Below are positions 43,654 to 51,172 of a DNA stretch of 64,000 nt, piece after piece (the stretch's first letter is position 1; each line of letters begins with the position of its first letter). The notes beneath the pieces are model-generated. The model had not been told where the DNA came from and did no database searches. It saw only the letters and a program-made list of their open reading frames with translations. Source of the DNA: Sinorhizobium shofinae (GTDB lineage: Bacteria; Pseudomonadota; Alphaproteobacteria; Rhizobiales; Rhizobiaceae); NCBI GenBank assembly GCA_001704765.1, contig MBFK01000187.1, positions 1 to 64,000 on the forward strand, read 5' to 3'. The position numbers and the translations under genes were made by a program.

Positions 43654-46014
43654 TTACCTGTGTCTCATCACTACGACTGTTATATCATCGTGGATCTTCT
43701 GTGTGCCGATATGCGCCATCAGATCCTCGATAATTCCCGCTTTGACGTCCTCGGCGCTGCGGCCGTGGCGACGACGAGCGCTTTCGCAAAGCCTTTCGAT
43801 TCCGAACAGCTCTCCGTTCAGGCCCTCCGCCTCGGTCACGCCATCGGTGTGGAGAACGATCATGTCGCCCTGGGCAAAGGCGATCTCCAGCGTCGCCACG
43901 AAAGGCGAGATATCGGGCTCCAAGCCGATCGGCAGGCCGAGGTCGAGCGTATCGATCCGCTCGACGCTGCCGGCACCCCGCACCACGATCAGTTCCTCAT
44001 GCTGGCCCGAAAGCATCAGGCGGTTTCCGTCATAGTCCAGGAAGGCAAGGGAGAGATGTTTGTTCGTGTTGGTTCTGACGATATTCTTGTAGATGGCGCG
44101 ATTTACCCGGTTGAGGAACTGCGACGGATCCATGTCGCCCGCCTCCTGCAGCGCCCGCGCGACCGATTGAACCATCAGCATCAGCACGCCGCTTTCAAGG
44201 CCGTGACCGGTCACGTCGCCGATGCCGATCTTCAGCCGGTCTCCGTCCCTCAGCACGTCATAATAGTCGCCACCGACTTCGTCGGCGGGCCGCATGTAGG
44301 CGGCAATCTCGACGTCGGAAATTTCCTCGAGTTCACCCGCCTTCGGCAGGACCATCATCTGGATGCGACGGGCGACCGCCAGTTCGGCGCCGAGGCGCAA
44401 GTTCTCGCTGCGCAATTGCTCGTTCAGCGCCGAGATCTGCAGATTTGCCTCTTCGATTTCCTTTGTCCGGTCTTCGACGAGCTGCTCCAGGTTCTCGGTG
44501 TGATAGCTGATCTGCTCGGCCATTCGGTTGAAGGCGGCGCCCGCTTCGCCCACCTCGTCGCGCGTCGGAATATCGACCCGGACGGAATAGTCCTTGGTCT
44601 GGATGCGCCGGGCCGCGTCGGCGAGCGCGGTGATACCGCCGGTGATCCGCTTCGATATGGCAAACACCGCCGAGGTTACAAAGAGCAGCGACACGAGCAG
44701 CGCCAGGACCTGGTAGATCAAGATCCTGTTCGTAGCCTCCGTGATGCCAGCCTGCGCGGCGAAGAGCGAGGCGTAGATTTCACGTTCCGGCACGACGATG
44801 CCAAGCAACATGGATTCACGACGAACGGGGCCGGATACCCACAGGTTCGACGGCTGCAGCTGTTTCACGACGACGAGATAGGGCACCTTCTCGCCGTTTT
44901 CGTCGAGCAGGATATGCTGCAACAGCCCGTCCTGGTCCAAGGGCAATTTGGCGATCGCCGCTTGGGCGCTGTTGCGCAGCGAGCGATCGAGGCCCGTCAC
45001 CCCCTGGCTGCTGGTGTCGCTCGACGACTGAAGGCCGATCACCTTTTCGCCGACCGGGTTGATGGCCACGACATTGCCGTCCGACATGGTGAGGAAACCG
45101 AAACCAGTGTCGGCGACCCGGACGCTCTCGACAATCTCGGCCAGTTGGTCGAGCGTGATATCGGCGCCGGCGGCACCCGCCACCCGCTTGCGGTCATAGG
45201 ACCACAAGGGCTGGAAGAAGCTGACGATCAATTTGCCTGTAATCGCATCCGTATAGGGCGCCGTCTGGGTGATGTCGCTGTTGACTGGACGAGACGCGGG
45301 GTTGTTGGCCCATTGCTCCCACGAATCGTAAAGCCCCGGGAAGAAAAATGGCCAGAAATCCGACTGATTGTGGCCCGGATAGAGCCGGTCGAAGGTCTGG
45401 GCCTGGTCGGTATAGGGGGCCGTCCTGAAAATCGGCCGCTCCTTAGGACCGATATAGTACATCTGCAGCTTCGACTGCCCGTTGGCCAGAAGGCTCGGAG
45501 CAACCAGATCGAGGACCGCGCTGTTCTCGATTTCCGTCTGGACCTCGGGCAAGGGGAGGTGCTTGGCATCGAGCAGATATCCCCAGACGCTGACGACCGA
45601 CAAGGGGCCGGGGCGGTTCTGGGCCCATCCGCCTTTCTCGTCATAGGTGACGGTCACGGCGCCGGGGGCGCCCCGTGACATGGCTTCGCCGATCTGCGAC
45701 TCTCTCACGGGGCGGTCGATCTGCCCCTGGAGCACGCCCGCAAGCGTGCCGACGTCGGAGTGAACCTGGTTGAGAAGCAGGTTGACGCGGGCGGCCGTCG
45801 TTTCCGCATAGGAACGGATATAGTCCTGGTTCGCCCTCTCCAGACCCTGGCCGACCTCTGCCGTGGCATCGCGGGACAGGCGCTGCACGTTGAAGAGTGC
45901 AAGGCCCCCGGTAACGAGCAGGTCGAAAAGCACCGCCCCGCCGACCACGAGGATGAACTTGGCGCGGAACGAACGCAAACCGAAGCGGGTGATCTTTTGA
46001 TCGAACGGGTTCAT
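43654..46014 (-). CDS. Membrane PP2C/SpoIIE-type phosphatase with Cache and HAMP domains (SiaA-like)
   Basis: The 786-residue product has a first helix at about 20-42, a large periplasmic dCache-like sensor (about 50-410, with AGAAGADITLDQLAEIVESV), a second helix at 431-453, HAMP (454-508), a coiled coil to about 545, and a C-terminal SpoIIE/PP2C domain with DEVGGDYYDVL (metal Asp, 578-588) and GIGDVTGHGLESG (597-609). This is the SiaA/RsbU architecture: a receptor phosphatase that dephosphorylates a STAS protein when a periplasmic ligand is sensed. It overlaps the upstream STAS-methyltransferase gene by 4 bases. Confidence 0.88.
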   Translation of the reverse strand: MNPFDQKITRFGLRSFRAKFILVVGGAVLFDLLVTGGLALFNVQRLSRDATAEVGQGLERANQDYIRSYAETTAARVNLLLNQVHSDVGTLAGVLQGQIDRPVRESQIGEAMSRGAPGAVTVTYDEKGGWAQNRPGPLSVVSVWGYLLDAKHLPLPEVQTEIENSAVLDLVAPSLLANGQSKLQMYYIGPKERPIFRTAPYTDQAQTFDRLYPGHNQSDFWPFFFPGLYDSWEQWANNPASRPVNSDITQTAPYTDAITGKLIVSFFQPLWSYDRKRVAGAAGADITLDQLAEIVESVRVADTGFGFLTMSDGNVVAINPVGEKVIGLQSSSDTSSQGVTGLDRSLRNSAQAAIAKLPLDQDGLLQHILLDENGEKVPYLVVVKQLQPSNLWVSGPVRRESMLLGIVVPEREIYASLFAAQAGITEATNRILIYQVLALLVSLLFVTSAVFAISKRITGGITALADAARRIQTKDYSVRVDIPTRDEVGEAGAAFNRMAEQISYHTENLEQLVEDRTKEIEEANLQISALNEQLRSENLRLGAELAVARRIQMMVLPKAGELEEISDVEIAAYMRPADEVGGDYYDVLRDGDRLKIGIGDVTGHGLESGVLMLMVQSVARALQEAGDMDPSQFLNRVNRAIYKNIVRTNTNKHLSLAFLDYDGNRLMLSGQHEELIVVRGAGSVERIDTLDLGLPIGLEPDISPFVATLEIAFAQGDMIVLHTDGVTEAEGLNGELFGIERLCESARRRHGRSAEDVKAGIIEDLMAHIGTQKIHDDITVVVMRHR

Positions 46015-47189
46015 AGCGGCTTGCGCCCAGATGCTGCCCAGATCGGCCAGCCAGCGTAGCCCTTGGGGTGGAGGGCCGCGAAGATATGGTCGCGGAAACC
46101 CTGGCGGAAGCGTTCGATGAATTCCGGAGGATCGCCGCGCTTTACGGCCATTTCGCCGGCATAGACATTCTCCCAGGCGGTGATGACATCGGCGAAGTCC
46201 TGCGGTTCCCCGTCGAGATTGGTGACCATGAAGGATTCGACGAGGATGTCGTCGAATCCGGCATCGGCGAGATAGCGGCGGCTCTTCGGCCCGAGTTCCA
46301 CGTCCATCTCGAAATGGCTGAACAGCTTGGCAACTTCGTTATAGGTCCATTGAATGCTTTGCGCTCGAGGTTCGCCGAGGCAGTGCGAATTCTTCTCGTT
46401 CGTTATGTACACGCGTCCGCCTGGCTTGCAGATCCGGTACAGCTCTTTCAGAAGCAGGTCCGGCTGGTTGAAGATCTGCAGCGAATGGCGGCAGGTCACC
46501 AAGTCGAACTGATTGTCCTCGAGCAGCATCTCGGACGCGTCGCCGTAGGTGTATTCGATATCCGAAATGCCGAAATTCGTCGCTACGTCGCGGGCATAGG
46601 CAAGGCTCGCCCTCGAGTGGTCGAGCGCCACGATGCGTGCCGGCTGGAACTCCTTGCGCACCAGCACGGCGAAGTCGCCGATGCCGCAGCAAATGTCGGC
46701 CATGACTATACCCGGGCGCATGCCGTGACGCGGCAGGATCGTGCGCTCGTGGCGCCACGTCATCTTGGTTTGCGTGCGCAGGATCGGAATGAAGCTGGTG
46801 TCTTCGACGAAGCTCTGGCCGGGATAGAATTTCGAATCGTAGACCTCGACCGTGATCTGCGGTTCGATGTTACCGAGGTGCCGGAACATCCGCTCGGTCC
46901 AGCCGACGACGCTCGACGTGACGACGACGAAGCGGATATCCGAGCGCGTGCGGCAGGCGTCCAGGACCACGCGGGAAAAGGCATGGAAGGCCGTATTGTT
47001 CATCTGCGCGAGGCGCTTCACATTGATGTAGAGGACGCCGCGCGCCTCTTCGATCGCGTTCCTGAACGTCGAAATGCTGTGAGAAATCTCGTCGACGGAG
47101 CGCGGCCGGATGACGCCGGCAAAGGCGAACTCCTGGCTGTTGGCGTCGAATTCTGCCTGGAAAGGCGCTGAAAGGATTGCCGTACTCAA
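46011..47189 (-). CDS. STAS-like domain fused to a class I SAM-dependent methyltransferase
   Basis: Residues about 5-125 look like a STAS-type domain: FAFAGVIRPRSVDEISHSIS, GVLYINVKRLAQMNNTAFHA, DIRFVVVTSSVVGWTERMFR. The usual phosphorylated Ser position reads Asn65-Thr66. Residues about 145-390 form a class I methyltransferase: IVMADICCGIGDFAVLVRKE (motif I), ARIVALDHSRASLAYARDVA, DNQFDLVTCRHSLQIFNQPD and GGRVYITNEKN. The methyl acceptor is unknown. The gene overlaps neighbours by 4 bases on both sides, so it is an integral member of the partner-switching operon. I know of no characterised STAS-methyltransferase fusion in a Sia-type system. Confidence 0.85.
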   Translation of the reverse strand: MSTAILSAPFQAEFDANSQEFAFAGVIRPRSVDEISHSISTFRNAIEEARGVLYINVKRLAQMNNTAFHAFSRVVLDACRTRSDIRFVVVTSSVVGWTERMFRHLGNIEPQITVEVYDSKFYPGQSFVEDTSFIPILRTQTKMTWRHERTILPRHGMRPGIVMADICCGIGDFAVLVRKEFQPARIVALDHSRASLAYARDVATNFGISDIEYTYGDASEMLLEDNQFDLVTCRHSLQIFNQPDLLLKELYRICKPGGRVYITNEKNSHCLGEPRAQSIQWTYNEVAKLFSHFEMDVELGPKSRRYLADAGFDDILVESFMVTNLDGEPQDFADVITAWENVYAGEMAVKRGDPPEFIERFRQGFRDHIFAALHPKGYAGWPIWAASGRKPL

Positions 47190-47701
47190 CTCACAATTCC
47201 TTCGAGGGGGAGATCCACGATGATCGTTATCGACGGCTCATCCTCTTCCAGACGAATCTCGGCGTCGAAGTTGATCGCCAGGTCCAGGAGAATGACCTCC
47301 CGACTTGGTGCGAGATCTGTTGAAATAGCGTCCAGATAACGTGCGTATGCGTCGTCCTTGCGGGTTCTCGCGACCGCTTCGCGGAAGAACCGTCGCTGGC
47401 GGGGCGGGCACGGGAAGGAGAGCTTCACGCGTTCCATCGGACCTTGCCGATAGACGGCGCAGCCGATGCGGCCCTCCGGCGAGCCGCCGCGAAACGACAC
47501 CTCCAGGAGCTCGTTGAGCGCAGAGGAGAAAAAGTTCGAGTGTCGCACCGGATCCGTCCGGTTGTGACTGATCATCCGCGCCATGTATGTCGACAACTGA
47601 TCGCAATGGTGCCAATCGGACAGAAAGGTCCCCATCTCCATCTCAAACTGGAGCAGGGGTTCGAACTTCGTTTCCGCTGGCTGCCTTTGCGCTGCGTTCA
47701 T
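47186..47701 (-). CDS. Second slr1658-like regulator (diverged HATPase-type)
   Basis: ATG 47701 (MNAAQRQPAETKFEPLLQFE) has GGAGA about 8 bases upstream and is preferred over an upstream ATG at 47794. The 171-residue product has FFSSALNELLEVSFRGGSPE, which aligns with the N-box region of the kinase at 43089-43649 ('TNELIENAVKF'), but has no clear glycine loop near its end (ILLDLAINFDAEIRLEED). It may be an ATP-free partner for the STAS domain of the next gene, which it overlaps by 4 bases (ATGA). First gene of the operon. Confidence 0.7.
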   Translation of the reverse strand: MNAAQRQPAETKFEPLLQFEMEMGTFLSDWHHCDQLSTYMARMISHNRTDPVRHSNFFSSALNELLEVSFRGGSPEGRIGCAVYRQGPMERVKLSFPCPPRQRRFFREAVARTRKDDAYARYLDAISTDLAPSREVILLDLAINFDAEIRLEEDEPSITIIVDLPLEGIVS

Positions 47702-47803
47702 GCTGCTTTCTCCGACTGCATGAGCGAATCCTGATTCGCTCACTCCCATGACTATATCCGACCGGCTGCCATGGCCAGAACTCTCTAGCCGCATCGAGCC
47801 CCG

Positions 47804-49492
47804 TCAGGTCCTGAGAGCCCCCGCCATGGGCACGGCCGCCGACTTGCGCAGGAATTTGCCGATCGCTTCCGCGGGGATCGGGAAGCCCAGGAAGTAGCCC
47901 TGCAGTCGGTCGCAGCCCTCCTTCTGAAGCCAGGCGGCCTGCCCTTCCGTCTCCACGCCCTCGGCGGTGACGTCCATGCCAAGGCCGTGGGAGAGGGCGA
48001 TTATCGACCGCACGATCGTCTGGCTCTTCTCGTCATGCTCAAGATCCTTGATGAAATACTGGTCGATCTTGATCGTGTCGAACGGGAAGTTCTTCAGGTA
48101 GCTCAGCGAGGAATAGTAAGTGCCGAAATCATCGAGAGAAATCTGAACGCCGAGCAAGTTCAAGGTGTTGAGCGTATCGAGATTGTTAATGGTGCGCTCG
48201 AGCAGCACAGACTCGGTGATTTCCAGTTCGAGGCGGTCGGCGGGGATGCCGGTCAGATCGAGGATCTGGGCGACGCGATCGGTGAGGCCATCGTGCAGGA
48301 ATTCCGCCGGCGACAGGTTGACCGCGACAGTGAAATGAGACGGCCAGGTTATCGCGGCCCGGCAGGCCTGCTCGAGCATCCACTGGCCGATCTCGCTCAT
48401 GAGACCGTCGGCTTCGGCCATGGGAATGAACACGCTTGGCGGGATGATGCCGACCAGCGGATGGCGCCACCGCAACAGCGCTTCGAAGCCGACGACCGAG
48501 GCGCGCGGCTTCACGAAGGGCTGGTATTCGATGAAGAACTGCCCCTCCTGAAGGGCGGTGCGCAGGCTGCGACGCAGCATTTCGCGCTGCTCGAGCACGA
48601 TCAGCATTGAACGGGTGAATGTCCTTGCCCGACCGCGGCCATCCTTCTTCGCCGCATAGAGCGCTATGTCGGCGGCTTTCATCAACTGTTCGATTTCGTT
48701 TCCGTCTGCCGGGGCGATGGCGATGCCAACGCTCGCTCCGACAAACAGGCTGATGCCGTCGACGGTGAACGGCTCCTTGAAAGCGTTGACGATCGCCTCT
48801 GCAAGCCGCTCCGCCTCCCTCGGCTGGTCGATCTTCCACTGAATGACGGCGAATTCGTCGCCGGCCAGCCGATAGGCAAACTCACGCTCCTTGAGCACGC
48901 CCCTGATCCGTTCCGCCGCCATTTTGAGAACGCTGTCGCCGGCGCCGTGCCCGAGCGTGTCGTTGATCGGTTTGAAGTCGTCGAGATCGATCTGCATGAG
49001 CGCTAGCTTCGCGCCGCTCGGCACCGGCAGGGCGGCCCGCAGCTGATCGCTGAACTGCCGCCGGTTCGGCAGTCCGGTCAAGACGTCATGGGTCGCCTGG
49101 TGAAGCAGGAGTGCTCGATCGCTCTCGCTCTGCGTGGAGGTCTCGCGGCAGGTGGAGTCGCTTTCCGCTTCCGCGACCGCGATGCCACGCTCGGTGCGAA
49201 AGACAACCAGGGTGCGGTGGACGCGCCCTCTTGCGTCGGTGATCTCGATGCTGCGCGGAATGCCGCTCGCCACGACGAAGTCGACGGCGGCCTTGGGCCT
49301 TGGAGCCAATAGTTCGGGGTAGACATGCCACAGGGTTGCCTCGACCAGGGAGTCGACCGCATAGGCTTTCCTGAGTTTCGTCGAGCAATCGACGAGGTGG
49401 TAGCTCTCGTCGTAATAGGAGACGAGTTCGTCGGTATGAGCGAGAAAGTCGCTCTCGGCGGAGGCAGACTTCGTCGCATCCGTGTCAGGCAT
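47804..49492 (-). CDS. GGDEF-EAL dual-domain c-di-GMP enzyme
   Basis: ATG 49492 (MPDTDATKSASAES) is chosen for the GGAGG 5 bases upstream; other ATGs lie at 49504 and 49636. The 562-residue product has a PAS-like N-terminus, a GGDEF domain (HDVLTGLPNRRQF, DDFKPINDTLGHGAGD, active-site YRLAGDEFAVI, so AGDEF instead of GGDEF but still compatible) and an EAL domain (GFEALLRW, NLSPAEF, ELEITES, LDDFGTYYSSLSYL, IKIDQYFI, AEGVETE, QGYFLGFP). Catalytic residues of both domains are present. No membrane helix. It may supply or remove the c-di-GMP that drives the neighbouring BgsA. The gap to the partner-switch operon is 102 bases. Confidence 0.9.
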   Translation of the reverse strand: MPDTDATKSASAESDFLAHTDELVSYYDESYHLVDCSTKLRKAYAVDSLVEATLWHVYPELLAPRPKAAVDFVVASGIPRSIEITDARGRVHRTLVVFRTERGIAVAEAESDSTCRETSTQSESDRALLLHQATHDVLTGLPNRRQFSDQLRAALPVPSGAKLALMQIDLDDFKPINDTLGHGAGDSVLKMAAERIRGVLKEREFAYRLAGDEFAVIQWKIDQPREAERLAEAIVNAFKEPFTVDGISLFVGASVGIAIAPADGNEIEQLMKAADIALYAAKKDGRGRARTFTRSMLIVLEQREMLRRSLRTALQEGQFFIEYQPFVKPRASVVGFEALLRWRHPLVGIIPPSVFIPMAEADGLMSEIGQWMLEQACRAAITWPSHFTVAVNLSPAEFLHDGLTDRVAQILDLTGIPADRLELEITESVLLERTINNLDTLNTLNLLGVQISLDDFGTYYSSLSYLKNFPFDTIKIDQYFIKDLEHDEKSQTIVRSIIALSHGLGMDVTAEGVETEGQAAWLQKEGCDRLQGYFLGFPIPAEAIGKFLRKSAAVPMAGALRT

Positions 49493-49940
49493 GCTGGCCT
49501 CCATTCCCTTTCCACTGCGCTCGCTTGAATGGTGCCGCTCTAAATAGCCGGCGACAGTATCGCTTTGACCCAACTCAATGTTGTCGTTCGATTCAACCCT
49601 TCGTTCAGAAATTATCGCGACCATTTTCCTGGTCAATGCCGCGTGATCGACGAGTAACCGTTTTCTGAGGGCGCCACCCCCGACGGCATTGCTCGAAAAA
49701 CGCTCGGTTTTGCCGGGTCAAAAACTGGCTTTTTTCGTGTTGTCACTCCTCAAACCTGCAATTTTAAGGGTTGTTCAACGCTAAATGCCGATAAATGCTG
49801 ACACGTGGCAGCATGGTTGCATCGTGCTGGCGAGTTTACGCCGAAGTCAATGAATGGGGTGGAAACTGGTTGTGTCGGCATTGGGAAACATCGTCTGGAT
49901 CTGCGCAGAGCTGCCAAGGCAGTGATTAGGAACGACTAAG
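49493..49940. other. Divergent promoter region between GGDEF-EAL gene and bgsB
   Basis: About 450 bases with no other gene. The left part can extend the GGDEF-EAL frame (ATGs at 49504 and 49636), so its true start is uncertain. The right part should hold the bgsBA promoter; no operator palindrome was obvious. Confidence 0.45.
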
Positions 49941-51172
49941 GTGATCCTGAACCATCGTATTACGCGTATCTCGGTCGGCATTGTGCTCTGGCGCTCGCAA
50001 TTGCCGTCCTGCTGCCCGGCTTGACCGGCTATACCAGCCTGGATGGAACCGTCAACGCGCGCTTTGCGATCATCAATGCGCCGATCGATGGCGAGATTGC
50101 CAGGCCGCCGCCAAGGATTGGCACGCCGGTGGCGGAGGGCGAAACGCTCGCGATCATTCGTAACGAGCGCGTGAACCGCGCCATTCTTGCGTCGCTTCGC
50201 GCCGAACATGGCACCGCGATCGAGCGCGTTGCGGCGCTGCAACGGGAGCGGGACGAGCTCGCCCTGCTGCGCGACGAGCTCGCCCAACGGATGGGCGTCT
50301 TCCAGAGCGCGACCATTGCCAGCCTCGAGCGGGAGCTGCAGATACTCCAGAAGCGCGTTGAGGTGTCGCGCGCCCAGGACGTGGTGGCGAAGGTTGATAT
50401 CGACCGTCGGCAGGAGCTTGAGTCGAAGGGAATTTTCACGCGCAAGATGGTGGAAGCGGCAGAGGCCGCCGGCGCCGCAACGGGCGGCGAGGTCCAGATC
50501 AGCAACCTGACCGTCGACCTGCTGCAGCAACGCCTCGATGCCGTGCGACAGGGCATTTTCGTCATGGGCGACGGTCAGAATGATGTGCCCTATTCCCGGC
50601 AGCGCCAGGACGAGGTGATCGTTCGCATCAACGATCTCAACACCCGCATCGCCGAGAACGAGACGCGGGCAAGCCAGACCGAACGGCAGATGACCGAGGA
50701 GGAGAAGCGTGTTCGCAGCCTCGAATCGGCAACGGTTCCTTCCCCGTTCAGCGGCGTCGTCTGGAACAGGAACATTGTCAGCGGTTCCAACGTCGTTTTG
50801 AACAACGAGATGATGCGCATCCTCGACTGCCGCGAACTGTTCGTCGATATTCTCGTTCCGGAGGTCGACTACGACGAGATCTATCCCGGCCGCGAGGCGG
50901 AGGTCCGGCTGTTCGGTCGCGGAGAGGTCTTCAAGGGCCGCGTCCAAGCGGTCAAGGGCAGTTCCGCGGTTGCCGAGAAGGATTCGCTTGCCGCCAACGA
51001 GCCGGAAACCGAGGAGCGCAATGCGCGGATCCGCGTTGCGCTGACGCCATCGGCGCTCAACACCGACTTCGCCAATTTCTGTCAGGTGGGACGAACGGCG
51101 CAGGTGCGCTTCTCGAAACGCAATATCCGTCTGACGCAGTGGTTTGAAAGCCTGTGGTTCAATCTCTTCTAG
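49941..51172 (+). CDS. bgsB: BgsB-like membrane fusion protein; 5' end frameshifted as read
   Basis: From 50021 the frame encodes an HlyD-type periplasmic adaptor: INAPIDGEIARPPPRIGTPV (lipoyl-like half), a long coiled coil (about residues 50-210 of this frame) and SPFSGVVWNRNIVSGSNVVL (second half). The natural start appears to be GTG 49941 (VILNHRITRISVGIVL), which loses frame at 49988; restoring one C in GTGCTC-TGG gives a continuous transmembrane helix VGIVLLALALAIAVLLPGL into LTGYTSLDG. With repair it is about 410 residues. It overlaps bgsA by 19 bases. In S. meliloti bgsB is needed with bgsA for mixed-linkage beta-glucan export. The defect is a mutation or an assembly error. Confidence 0.8.

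Noticed and set aside
43591..45678. 695-codon open frame opposite the PP2C phosphatase
   Set aside because: Antisense shadow of a gene with clear Cache, HAMP and PP2C motifs.
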